This document shows, piece by piece, positions 49,891 to 61,579 of a DNA stretch of 64,000 nt; the stretch's first letter is position 1, and each line of letters begins with the position of its first letter. The translations under genes and the position numbers were made by a program. The DNA lies in contig OZ025257.1 of assembly GCA_964019135.1 (NCBI GenBank), forward strand, positions 11,001,971 to 11,065,970. Direction: 5' to 3'. The notes under the pieces were generated by a model that was not told the origin of the DNA, did not search any database, and was given only the letters and a program-made list of their open reading frames with translations. The stretch is from Arenicola marina. Taxonomy: Eukaryota; Annelida; Polychaeta; Arenicolidae.

Positions 49891-51480
49891 AAACTTCCGT
49901 TCATTGAATTTACATGGTTCTGGAACTCAACTCGGGACATGGTTTGGTAGGAATAGGGATGCCATAATATATCGATATTAATATATTTGACACTAGGCCA
50001 CTAAGAGACATTAGTTCTCTCCGTTTATCAATCCATATACATGTAATACAAACCTAGTCAAAAATTTGGTAGGATGATTCCCAGACGAGGCTCTTAAATT
50101 CGCGAAATCGGTCTTGCCTAATGTTTAATCCCCCGATAAAATCAAAAGAGTTTGTTATGATGCTCGCCCCCAGGCCCTGTAGTAAACATTGTGAAGGACG
50201 AACCGTAGTAATGTGTCACGAGAAAAGTTATTTTTTACTGTTATATTATATTCCTTGTATATTTGTAAACAAATGTATAGTAATACCGCTATAACGTATA
50301 CTTTACTCGGAAGCCCGTCGTATGTGTCTCGTCCTGTCGATGCCATAACTTCTGATTATGACCAGCTCTCAAGCCTAAAATAAAGTAAGGTGGGGGGTGG
50401 GGGGACGGTAACTGTGTCACGCTTTCTGCTATGGCATGGTACCAATACTTGAGTTTGGTATAGCCTAATACGATATATGGGTAGCCTTTTGCAGTTATAA
50501 CCCGACATTTAGATCTTCCTCCCTATGTTTCTTCTACTCTTGGACCAACGGCCAAGTTTACTACCATGGTCTAGTGTAAACACCTTGAAGTTAAATCATG
50601 AAGTTACCAATAGTAACTCGATTGTTATGTAAACACTTTTCCTGTGTATGTGTCGGTACTTATTTTGGCAGGATTATAAGTGTACAAACATAAATATTGA
50701 AGGTTCTGCTGTATGAAGCGGATTCTTCTACGACGTTCGATGCGACGAACTTCCGTGGAGTGGCAGTGCTATATATAGATACTGGATGTGTGTCAAGAAT
50801 GTTGAACATGCTTGTTGTTACAAAAACAATCTTATGTAAATATATACACCTTGTAGACACAGTCTTCGGTCTCGTTGATCAATAAATTGAAAAATTGTCT
50901 TTAATGTATTGGATTAACTGTGACAAATTGAGATAGTGTGACATTTGTTTTGTTATGAAACACACGACCTCGTGCACACCAAACATGAAAAACACTTTAA
51001 TTCCCTTTTTTATCGGTTAATAATCTGTGTGTGTTTGTGTGAAGTAAAGCCATAACAAAGAAGTAACTGCGGTTGCAACATTATAGGGTTAATATCCTCG
51101 CTCCCCAGCGGTTAGCGAGATTGTAATATTAAAATGACGTTGTTTATTTGACTTCAAGGCCTCAGACCCATAGTACACAAGAAATGTATAGCTGGACATT
51201 TGTCGTACAGCCTGGTATGTATAGTCCGTATACCAACGACAATCCTGGGAATTTCAAGGGATTGGTAAAGGGCTATACATCCGATTGCACTTCGTTGTCG
51301 AGATAAAGAAGATTTACATCACGATTAGGCAATATTTGTATATTGGAACTTTATTATACTGAAAGGCCATCGGCCCATAGTACATATAATAAACAATAAT
51401 TAAAAAAAAAAAAAAATTAGGCAATATTTGTAATATAGAGATAAGATTGACGGGTACAGAAGGCTGATTACCTACCTAAC
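49891..51480. other. Spacer with candidate polyadenylation signals
   Basis: AT-rich. AATAAA occurs at 50379-50384 and again near 50882 on the plus strand; either could end a long VPS4 transcript. There is a poly-A run near 51400. No coding feature recognised. Confidence 0.45.
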
Positions 51481-52015
51481 AGTTGCTACCCACAACAAGC
51501 CGCAACTTTCTACACTGCATTCCTTCAAGCAGTCGACCAATATGGACTACCATCCAGGGTGAGAATGGACGAGGGGGTGGAGAATGGACATTTAGCCCGA
51601 TGTATGGTGCAACACAGAGGGTCCAACAGAGGCAGTGCCATAATTGGCAAGAGCATACACAATCAACGAGTTGAGACACTTTGGGTTGATGTATTTAAAG
51701 GATGTTTGTCAACGTTTTACCAACTATTTAATTACCTTGAAGAAAGACGGCTGTTAAATTGTGACCAGGAGTCACATTTACTTGCGCTACACATGGTCTT
51801 TTTGCCTGTTATCCAAAAGAAACTTGATAACTTTAAGCAACAACAACATAACAGACACCCGATTCATAAGCATAAAACACCGCTCCCCTCACAGACTTTT
51901 CGCCCGTGGTGTTCTGACAAGTGCAAACCGGCGAACGACGGCGATCGACGGGATCCGACTCGCTGCTGAGCAGAGGTACACCATCGACCTGGCCACCCCA
52001 CTTCCTGAATTGCAG
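51481..52015 (+). mobile_element. Integrase-core (DDE-type) gene fossil, broken
   Basis: The translation resembles the rve-like integrase-core proteins that are multi-copy in many fish and marine invertebrates. Recognisable blocks in order are [29 protein letters not shown] and [13 protein letters not shown], then [16 protein letters not shown]. Only the C-terminal half of the core and its downstream segment are present. The copy looks broken, in a small number of places, and no terminal repeats are visible. I cannot assign it to a particular transposon superfamily. Confidence 0.6.
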
Positions 52016-52595
52016 GTAGGGTATAAAATGAAGTGCATTTGGCTATCGGCTATCGGTGTATCCCAACTTCTGCCCTACTAGATTTTACCGATTACAGTTC
52101 CTCTCCCCCTCAACGGATCATCATATCCGTTCGCGCAAGATCAGAATCAGCACGATATCATACCCCCCCTCCCCCCTCCCCTCCCCTGGTCCCCGTCCCC
52201 CGGCCACCCCAGACATCCGGCGCAGCTTGGTAAACACTGGCACCAAAGAGAGACATTCTACAAAGCCCACAAGAGCTACATAGCTACGAGCATCTAAAGA
52301 TATATACGGCGTATCTACGGCGCTACCATTCAACCACGTACTTTTGTTTACCTTCTAATGCGGTATTTCAGGTAGGCCTAACAAGGTGCCTCGGCTTGTT
52401 TTGTCACATATATATAGGGGAAGTTCACAGTTGGGCATCCTATTAAAGAGGAGAGAGAATATACGTACATTTCCGATCTCCGCGATTAGCATCCAGGAAT
52501 TCTTGGAGATTCGCGATTAGCCGCAGTGTTGGCAATTTTGCCCGGTCTTGAACAGTCGTCATTTTGGAGACAGACTGTCTTTGTCTTGCAAATGC

Positions 52596-52632
52596 AGCAA
52601 GGATAGTATATGGTGTATACACTATCCTTGCT
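52596..52632. repeat. Small perfect hairpin
   Basis: AGCAAGGATAGT and its exact reverse complement are separated by 13 bases (ATATGGTGTATAC, itself nearly palindromic). It could be a transcribed stem-loop or the core of a tiny palindromic element. No gene around it is recognised. Confidence 0.7.
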
Positions 52633-53081
52633 TTGACGGCGGAAGGCCAGGCAATAGACTGGGGTAAATAAGGAAATGTGCAGGTGGGCGGGAAAAGTGT
52701 TCCGTAGAGTGAGCCGCGTAGAGTGACTCAAAGGACTGTGATGCTAGCGCCCCCTGTTATCGGATGTCGGGAGCGTGACTGCCTGGTTCCGCGGTTCCGG
52801 CGGTACCAGCTTACTCAAACAAATATAGAAATGGACATGTAAACATTGTCATTAAAGGGCGGAAATAATAACCAAAAAATGTAACTAGGGCATTTTGGAT
52901 ATCGTCAGTTGAAGTGAGATGGTGAAAATGAAGTTCAAATTCAAAATACTTACCTTTGGCGATGTAATAGTTTAGTTGGATCTTGCATAATGTCTTATAA
53001 GCCTTCCAATCTTGACAGCTTAATCTATTATCGCCCATTCGTCAGCCATAGTCGCAGATGAAAGTCAAGATCAGGCTTACT

Positions 53082-53170
53082 CACAGGCGCCGTAAATCAT
53101 CGGGGGGGAGGGGGGGTACCGTTTGTTTATAAGGGTACCCCCCCCCCCGCGCTGATTTGTGGCGTCTGTG
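53082..53170. mobile_element. 89-bp palindromic mini-element with G/C runs
   Basis: The left half CACAGGCGCCGTAAATCATC plus a G run and GGTACC mirrors the right half GGTACC, a C run and CGCTGATTTGTGGCGTCTGT. The loop is about 17 bases. Probably a very short snapback MITE. The G/C-tract feature recalls the element at 11650 and 63515, but the sequences differ. Confidence 0.65.
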
Positions 53171-53971
53171 GGCTTACTGATACAAATTTAAAATTCCCTT
53201 AAGTTATAGCTGGCAGCTAAGTGGCCAGCCAGCTAGTCTCAATTTTGACTTGTTATCGTAATGTTTCCCCAGCCGGGCCAGGCCCAAGGGCATGAGCCAT
53301 AAAGCTCAGCTAAAGTTTCTCATGGCGTCAACAACAGATGTATATAGCTGTATATACCTGCAACTTCCATATAACCTGTCAATAGACCAGCTATGCCCGT
53401 ATTTTCAGGCTACTATGCCCGGTGCATTTTCTATCTTATGAGTCCCCTACAGGCTATAGTATAGGGGCCCTAGCAACGGTAACAAGATGTTTCTGTTATA
53501 GGAAAGTTAGGGAATGAGGCCGCATTTAACATCCTATTCATCATTTATATTTTATTTATATATGATATGTATTAGAAAATACTAGCCTGCAAAAATGATG
53601 TTACTCTATTACTACAGTTGAGGAATTCATGACATGTTGAGCATTGTAACTTCCTCAACTGTCTTACAACAGCAATGTCTTGTTTTCATATTTTTTAGTT
53701 CCTATGTTATAGGATACCTCAATCATCCACTTCCAATATGACAGCCGCCACCCCCCACCACCCCATTGTAACTTTACAGTCAAAACTAATGTTTTCACTA
53801 CAAAAGTTCCTATAATGTGAACTATATAAATAAAGATTCTAATATGTGGTTTACAACTTATATACCAAGAGTATCTATAGGTTTATAAGTAAGAACAATT
53901 TTTTTGTTTTATTCTATATTCATGTATCTTTGATTTGAAATGTTTATGGTTATTTCCAATGATGGCTACAG
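53171..53971. other. Spacer upstream of the VPS4 paralogue
   Basis: No first exon matching the MATLQ exon of VPS4 is visible here. AT-rich, with no repeats that I can define. Confidence 0.45.
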
Positions 53972-54212
53972 AAAGCCATTGCATTGAGCACTGAGCCTGC
54001 TGAGGAAGACAAAGACTTTAAAATTATCAAGAGGCGCTAAAGTCTTATAAACACTTCATTCTATGCTACATTTTAGATGATCAGTACTCAGTGAAAAGAT
54101 TAAGGAAAATATAACAGCAAAGTGCAAACATTACCTGGATGACACTCATTTAGATGATGGATAAGAAGGTTGACAACCCTATCACTGGGAATGCTTCGGC
54201 ACCTAACGATAA
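53972..54212 (+). pseudogene. Decayed MIT-domain exons of the VPS4 paralogue
   Basis: The acceptor CTACAG is at the same position as VPS4 intron 1, and KAIALSTEPAEEDKDFK matches [17 protein letters not shown]. One A is missing from the A run near 54024, so the frame meets TAA, while the next frame continues as NYQEALKSYKHF. Two further frame changes follow. One lies before SEKIKENITAKCKHYLDD (compare [18 protein letters not shown]) and one before DKKVDNPITGNASAPNDK. The parental intron between these two exons is not recognisable. The end AACGATAA|GTATG still looks like a donor in the parental phase. With several breaks, an assembly error is an unlikely full explanation. Confidence 0.75.
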
Positions 54213-54606
54213 GTATGTTTTATATATATTTTGATATGTCATACACATTAAATAGGTACACATACTTGTTTCTTTTGCAAAGGATATTGGCATATTGAGA
54301 TGGGATATGGTTTATTACATTACGTGATACTAGTTTACATAGTTATGATACCAAATATATTGGGTTCAGGTGGACTATACCCTTCATATTCTTTTGATAT
54401 ATGATTTTATGCCTATCGTAACGCTCACTTTAAACTGACATAATTTAAAAGGAACCATGAGTTTGCAAATCTAACGATTTATCTACACAAATCCCTCATA
54501 CAAGCCGCTGCATTGAAAATGAAGCAATATATTGTTAATGAGTCCCGAAATATTAATTAAGGGCGTTTTTGTTAGGAAAACTGGTGGGGCAAAGCATGAG
54601 GATCAC

Positions 54607-57600
54607 ATGGAGAAGTTGCAGAGGCAACTATCAGGTCAGTAATGCATGCCCAACCCATGCAATTACCAGTTTGCGACTTGATATTCCCCCTCGTACATTA
54701 CAATTTAATATTAACAGTATGCAGCTTGAGTAACAAGTTAGATCCCCGGCCCCTTCCCTCTACACACAATTGTTTTTTTTTCATTGGTCTAGGAAGAAAT
54801 TTTGTCATTCGGCTATATGTAAATCCTGGGGGCAAAGCTTTCCGAACATGGACGCCATTGTATATTAATGATTAAATACATGTAATAATGATTATAATTT
54901 ATCAGTAATTTGCCTCTTGCTTGAGTACGTTTGATAATGCAAATATAATAATAATAATAAATGTTACAAATGGTATGATAATAAGACAAATAAGCAACGC
55001 CATGGTTCGTTTAATATTTTAGAACTTTTGGTGTCCGAGCAGTCTGGTACGAACTGGGATGATATTGTGGGCGCGCCCGAGGCCAAAGAGTCCCTCAAGG
55101 AAGTTATCGTGCTGCCGCTGAAATATCCCAAACTGTTCACAGGTAAATGTTATCACCGCCCACAAGAACCTTCAAGTTTACTTCAGATTTCAGATTTTTT
55201 ATTTTACAAATTTTCTCTCAAACTTTTAAATTCTTTTAAACATGTTGAATGGAAATGATATGTTGATGTTCTTAATCTATAAAACACACCTATTGTATTG
55301 TAAGAAACAACAGGGCATGTTGTTCAGCCACACGTAAAGAGTTAACATTAATGCAGTCAGTTAATGACTCAGTTAATTATATGAGCTGTAAGATATAAGC
55401 AGTTTTTATGCGGGCGTCCAACCTAATGTAATCGCGATCTGCACCGAAAGTTTTCATCTTAAAATTAAATTGGCGAGTGTTAACGCTTCGCTTCGGCCGA
55501 CTGGTAAGGAGAAACAAAATTAAGGCAACCCGCCCATGTCAATGTCGAGCAGCGCGCCATTTTGCAGGAGCAAGTGACGTACATTGTGACGCTTCATGTG
55601 GCGCCGCCTTGCGTTATAACTGGAAGTTATCTCGTGGAGGTACCCTTCAAGGAAAACGCGTGAAACGAGAGATCAGGGCCGCGATTGACGGATGAATTGC
55701 GGCAGTTCCAAGCCGCGCAGTAGACCATGATCTTAGTGTTTCATGGAAAAACAACATCCAAACACATTGATATATCTCTTGCAACGATTGTCTCCGTAAA
55801 CAAGCCACGATTGGAGTTAGAATTGCAGCTATTTACATTAGCGATGATCACGCGCTCTTATGTTGCTCACACAGTAGGCGTCATTTCCGGTGTCCCATGC
55901 GGAAATGCCCCCCATGCGGAGAGGCCTTCCCTGTATCTATCATAATGGCACCGTACGAACACATGGAGCGGAGAGGGTCTCAATATCATGTATTTTATAT
56001 AAGGGGGGTGTCTCCGCATGGGGTGTGTGAGGTATTTCCGCATGTGACACCGGTTTTAATATAACTAGAGTATTGCCTCTTGATTGGTAAATCGCGGACA
56101 CACCTCCAAAAAGGGTTGCTGCCTGGTTAAGCGGCGAAATCGTGGCTGGCAGTCACCAGACAGTATGTTAGGACCCAAAACGTGAATAAATTTTATTGTG
56201 AGCTACAGACAGAACGGAACATTGTGTAATTTGGAGGATAGACACTTGAGTATTATATCGGTAAAGCAGCGTTAGAGGCCAGGCTGGCGGCTTCTTTTAA
56301 TATACTGAACGATAATTATCATTCAACATATCCATATCAATGGGTCAATCTTCTCAATACTGCGTTTTGGGAGCCTGATATAAAGTGTTGCGATAGAAAG
56401 TGTTGACCGAAATTGGTTTTTCGAGGTCTGAGATAGCTCTGTTTGAATTAATTTTCATGCATCATAGATTTATAAAAACAGGTCTGTTTCTTTGCAGGAA
56501 AGCCTCTATGGGGAGGTGTTCTGCTGTATGGTGTAAGTATGTTGCTGTTATATACGTCCACCTTCTTTGTCCGATTTCTTTCAAACAACACGGAGACTGT
56601 TTTAGCTGCTATGGTGTAATCTGGTGGATATATGGAGTAATCGACCGGAAGCTGTGCATATGTATCTGTGTTGTATGTAAACAGGCTCCTGGCGTCGGCA
56701 AATCGCTGCTTCTTAAAGCGGCCGCCAGTGAAGCGAACTCGGCCAACCTCTACATTGTACGGGGCTCTGATCTGATGTCAAGGTGGAGAGACCCTGAGGG
56801 GGGCGAAAGGTAAGTGGCGCCGCCTGCACATGCTTCTCATTGACGAAATATTTCCGTCGCGATAAGTGCTTAATTGATGGACATGTCTTGCGCGAGGAGT
56901 TTGATAACCGTGCAGCGCTATGGTGTATTTAAATTTTTGTCGGTCAATAGCACTTGTGCTAATGTTTATTGTTGACTTTAAAAACATACCGGCGTTTAAT
57001 AAAACCTTATCTTAACTTATCTTATAAGAGATATTAATAACATACGTTTATAGAGCGGAAACATTGCTGCTAATATTCGTTGAATCACCCACCCCCCCCT
57101 CCCCACTACGTCTCCTACACCACCATTGTCAACTCAGTCGGCGTACGTATTCTTCGCATGTCTCTTCAGGGTCTCTTCAGGGTCTCTTCATACAATCCCC
57201 AGTTTATCTTTTCCCTGTTATCTATCTATTGCGTGATGCAGCTTTACCTCATTTGCCGCATTCGCAGGATTCTCAAGCCACTGTATGATTTGGCTCGACT
57301 GTCTAAACCAGCGGTTGTTGTCATCGACGAGATTGATTTAGTCTGCAAGGCAGACGACCAGTCCGAGTCCCTCCGCAAAATAAAAACGGAACTCTTGTGT
57401 CAAATGCAAGGTAAGAACTCTTTTGTGTGCCTTCGATGATCCACTGACAATGTAATAGGGTTGGATAAAAAGGTGCCAGGGTTCGACCTGTTGATCTGCA
57501 GCTCAGCCTGCTTAACATTTGAGTGATGAGAGCTCCCCCGAACCGAGTGCCGCGAGAACACGGGGGTCGAATTGTCGATGGACAAGATCACGTAATGCTC

Positions 57601-60600
57601 AAGAGCAACCTTGGTAATGCTCACTTTCCCTCAGGTCATGCGATTTCCAATATGGAGGATAGCATACTACTCACAATTTGCTAAGGATCACCTCTATGCA
57701 GAGATATCTGAGTGTATAACAGGTGACTGGGTAATTCTACTATAATAGAAAGACGTTTGCCTTTACCATGCATGTATGGTGGCACACGAGTAACAGATTG
57801 GACACAGATTGGGGAACAGGAGTAACAGATTGGACACAGATTGGGGAAGGTTTATCTGTATCATAGTGAGTGCGAGTAGTATATAAGGGCCCCGTCTCTT
57901 GTGAACCGCGCTCTCGTCGCAATATGGCGGATTGGATCCGCAGTTGGCTGTATGTATGTTAGGACCCAAAACGTCATAGTGCACGGTGCATAGGGACGAA
58001 AACATCACACCACGCGGCCTGCGCCATCTAGGAGCAAATGTACAGTTCCACACTGTGCCTCGATCGCCGGCTCTGTTGGCGGGGGCAACGGATATGTGAG
58101 GCAGTAACTCAGTTACAATCAGTTGCAGATTGATATAAGTGTTCCATAAACGATGGGATATGTGGTATCGCCTCCTTCCTCCGGGTCTATCCCTCGGAAC
58201 CTCAAGTTCTACCCTTAGAAACCCCTTAGAAAAATGTTCTTAGTTTCCTCTGCCTTGAAATAATTCACGAATTTCAGCCTCCAAGAGATCTCTAATCGTC
58301 AATCACTTCTTTAGCCCCAAGTAGCTTCGCCCCGTCTACTTTAGTAACGCATGGTTGTGTGAGCCATAACAGCGATGGTTGAAGTTAAACATGAAACTGT
58401 ATATTTCATTCTGCCCAGGTCTGACGTTTTCGTCACTATGACGTTTTGGGTTCTAACATGCGTGTGGGTGGGAGTCTGGAGAGTGGGATTTGTTTGCAAA
58501 AAGAAAATTAACTGTCGGTATTTCAGGTCGCTTTTGTGCTCATAAAGGCTAAATTGGGCCAATTTCCAAGAAACCTCGTGAAACAATTAAATGGGAAATA
58601 AGGGACCAATTGATATGTGAAAACAACATCTGATACCGCATTAAATATCGCAGTGAATGTGAGGTATTGTGGCGCTTGGGTATATTTTATCGACAGTGGT
58701 TGCGCAAAAATGTTGTTGAGGCCTATTGATTGATAACAGCTGGGTGGGTAAATTCTTATGTTAGAACTTATGAATCGACAGGGTGACAATACCAAACTGG
58801 CATTTACAGGCAGACAAGTAAGAATCCAGTGAGAGAAATTAGTTTGGTTTTTGTGTGAATGGAGAAGCGCCTGGTCATATATTTATATTTTTCTATGCAG
58901 GGTGTGGCACTGCTAACGACGGAGTTGTCACTATGGGGATCACGAATGCTCCGTGGCTACTGGATAATGTTTTTCGACGGAGGTACTGAAAGGAAACCGC
59001 GGAAATAAAATATAATGTTACTGAACTTTGGTCTATATATCGGTGTTGTGTATTGCTTTTTATACAAAGAAAAGAAAAGTCGTTGCACTGCAATATTCTT
59101 GTCTGATGTGTGTTCTTCGTTCGAACCACCAGCTCTTTGTTGATATCAAAGAAATACAACCATATAGTAAAGCAGTCAAAAAAAGTGACTGGGAAGAAAA
59201 TACAATTAGCGCTGCTTTTAAAATGAAAGTAACGGTAAATATACCTTCCAGGTGTGGCAAGACGATATATGTCCCTCTCCCAGATGAAGATGAAAGGGCG
59301 GGACTATTTAAGAAAACCCTGAGGGAGACCTCAATACAAGCTACGGACGAAGACTTCAAAACCTTAGCACGGATGAGTGACGGGTAAGAGACGGCTTAAA
59401 GCTGCTCAGACAACAATTTTGGTCACCGTTATAACGTACACTGACTTCCTTTTAGCTTTATTTTTTGTTACTGTTATGTTTGGTTAAATGCTTTAATTTA
59501 TTGATATGTATATAATTAATAAAGTATACCATATACCGGTACATCACACTTTACTTTTAAAATTGTCACCCAATAGATTTACCGGAGCGGACATCACGGT
59601 GGTAGCCAGAGAAGCAATGATGATGCGAGTGCGGCGGGTACAAGTCGCAACTCACTTCAAAAAGGTCAGATATTAGAAGTGATACGCGTATCTCAATAGA
59701 TAATAACACACATAGTTTCTCGCTGGTGGATCCAGACAGAAGCGGGTGAAGATGCCCCCCCCCCCCCCCCACCCATCCGTTTTTTGGTGCAAATTGAACT
59801 GCATTACTAATGTTAGTTTTGCTTCCTCGGTTCGTCTTCTTGTATGTTTGAGCCCACAAAATATAGTATTGAAATAAATGCGTGAGAACCATCAGAACAA
59901 TGACACACACTCACACATCTGACGTCATGCTACAGGTTCGTGGTCCAAGTCCAATGGACAAGAGCCTTTTGCAAGACGACATGTTGACTCCGTGTTCAGC
60001 TGAAGATTCCGGAGCTATGAAGATGACCTGGGAACATGTACCCGAAAACAAAATGTTGGAACCGGTCGTTACTATGGTAAGACAGCTTCTCTGCCGCCCC
60101 GCCCGTCCAATGTTTACTTTTTGTTATTAAAGTTGCATATCGAGCTCTTTCCCGCCAAAACCAAACTCAGGTGACATATATATCACAAATTGCAGAAAAC
60201 TCGACTGTTTGATTCTATAAATTCAAAAACCTAATAAACATGGCCGTTTCGGCTGTGATGTGGCAAACGTGTCTTTCCCGGGACACCGCAGAACTCGGTC
60301 GCGGCACTGCTGCTTATACCAAAGCATCGCGAAACCTGTGGTAAATTGATATCACGGGCACGGCTAAGAGACTCCATTTGGCAGTCTGGTATGCGTGGAA
60401 TATAGACAAAAGAAATCTTGGATCATTCTAGGACTGATTCTTATTTGTATTTGGACTTCTTTAGTTTTGGCGGGAAAGAGCTCGACATGCAACTTTAACC
60501 TGTGTAATCGAAGCAGTCAGGCTGTTTGTTGGCTGCATTGCCGCGGGGAATGTAGTCTATCTGATGACTGGTTACAGGATGACGTGGTACATTGCCTCAG

Positions 60601-60670
60601 AGCTGCTCGGCCCTCCATCTCACAAGATGAAGTCAACAAATTCCAGGAGTTCTCGCAGAATTTCGCCTAG
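54607..60670 (+). CDS. VPS4-like AAA ATPase lacking a MIT domain (tandem VPS4 paralogue)
   Basis: Exons: 54576-54634 (ATG at 54607), 55023-55142, 56498-56532, 56685-56809, 57268-57410, 58901-58982, 59252-59383, 59577-59664, 59936-60076, 60578-60670. From the ATG they sum to 987 nt with no stop (328 aa plus TAG). All junctions match VPS4 introns in place and phase, and several exon lengths are identical (120, 82, 132, 88, 141 nt), so this is a DNA-level tandem duplicate, not a retrocopy. Kept: Walker A GAPGVGKS (61-68), Walker B VVVIDEID with E124, sensor GITNAPW, arginine fingers 176-178, beta domain DDMLTPCSAED and C-terminal helix. Changed: pore loop 1 reads RWRDPEGGE instead of KWLGESE, and pore loop 2 is two residues shorter. 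In the 132-nt exon about 19 of 44 residues equal VPS4. The start is my choice; an unseen 5' exon is possible. It may modify VPS4 hexamers or act on other substrates (inference). Confidence 0.8.
55886..56054. mobile_element. 169-bp MITE in an intron of the VPS4 paralogue
   Basis: The left end CCGGTGTCCCATGCGGAAAT through CATGCGGAGA is mirrored at the right (TCTCCGCATG through ATTTCCGCATGTGACACCGG). The terminal inverted repeats are about 40 bp with a few differences. The interior is about 80 bp. No coding capacity. Confidence 0.8.
57460..57545 (-). mobile_element. tRNA-like SINE head
   Basis: On the minus strand: TTAAGCAGGCTGAGCTGCAG, then ATCAACAGGTCGAACCCTGG. This resembles the heads of the family A copies at 7666 and 41295 (CAGATCAATAGG, CAACTCAACAGG). 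No tail is attached. It lies in an intron of the VPS4 paralogue. Confidence 0.5.
57777..57850. repeat. 32-bp tandem duplication
   Basis: GAGTAACAGATTGGACACAG then ATTGGGGAA occurs twice in a row. It is intronic in the VPS4 paralogue. Confidence 0.7.
58525..58590 (-). mobile_element. SINE family A tail fragment
   Basis: CGCTTTTGTGCTCATAAAGG then CTAAATTGGGCCAA is the reverse complement of the family A tail (compare the copy at 7666). The head and body are absent. Intronic in the VPS4 paralogue. Confidence 0.6.
60131..60494 (+). mobile_element. TTAA-flanked MITE, copy 2 (last intron of the VPS4 paralogue)
   Basis: The ends AGTTGCATATCGAGCTCTTT then CCCGCCAAAACC, and TTTTGGCGGGAAAGAGCTCG then ACATGCAACT, are inverted repeats. 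TTAA borders both (60127-60130, 60495-60498). The interior aligns with 29244-29642 in reverse, for example CCAAAGCATCGCGAA and GGACTGATTCTTATTTG. It is about 35 bp shorter and ends 83 bp before the last exon of the VPS4 paralogue. Confidence 0.85.
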
Positions 60671-61346
60671 CGATGTGTCTTGTGACGTCACGCAACATTG
60701 GTCTCGACCGACGGGCCGACAGGTCATACATATTGCTAGACGACGGCGATTTTGACCTTGAATACAGGAGGGAGTCACGTGTTACGTGACTTAAACTGTA
60801 ACGCCTATGAATATGGAAATGAGTTGTAACTTTACGCACCGTTATTTTACCTCTTCGTATTTATGTGAAATTGATTGGCTGTTGACCGGCCATGTACACC
60901 TATATTTATCTATGTTTATGCAATGACGTTTGTTATACTTCCACTTTCATTGCATGTAATTGTAGGGGCCCCTACTGTCGTCGTAGACAAGAATCTCTCG
61001 ACGTTTTGAAGGTCTTGTTTTGCTGTGTTATCTGCTGAGGTAATGCCATGGGCTGGTGTTACTATGCATATTACTTTTGCTGGTTTGGTATTCCCAGGTG
61101 TAGGAGTGATACTCCCGTCTATTGGTGGTGCCAATACTTCACCGCCCATCTCGTTATTAGATGTCGTTAGTTAATTTACACTATAAATACGGATTAATCG
61201 CTATAAATTAGCGCTACAATATGAACAGGTAAATGGAAAAGAATCCTGCTAAACTATGTTCAATCGCGCAACGTAAGTACGGTAAGAATATAATATACAT
61301 GTACATAGAGAGAGGGAAGATATTCATGTAATTGTGCGTATCTAAG
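60671..61346. other. Convergent intergenic region
   Basis: Lies between the stop of the VPS4 paralogue and the 3' end of the MsrA-like gene. I see no AATAAA for the paralogue on the plus strand here. Small frames have no recognisable domain. Confidence 0.45.
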
Positions 61347-61352
61347 TTTATT
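61347..61352 (-). terminator. Candidate polyadenylation signal of the MsrA-like gene
   Basis: AATAAA on the minus strand, about 230 bp past the stop codon at 61580-61582. Position and motif only. Confidence 0.5.
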
Positions 61353-61579
61353 ATCTGATCTTTGTGTCCTTTTGTATGCTCTTAAAATACTGAGATGCAG
61401 GGTATAAAACTGTCATTGCGCCATTCAACATATACAGTGTATAAGGAACGGAGGAAAATCCAAATATATACTCGGAATATTGGCTCCACCACTGGGATTC
61501 GCCAACACTCGTCAAACGATTTAGACTCGCTTCTGTACCGTATACAGTGTTACTTAATGCGCAGCGTGGAAAAGTCCAG

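Noticed and set aside
54607-60670. Processed retrocopy of VPS4
   Set aside because: Introns are present at all parental positions from the linker exon onward, so the copy arose by DNA duplication.
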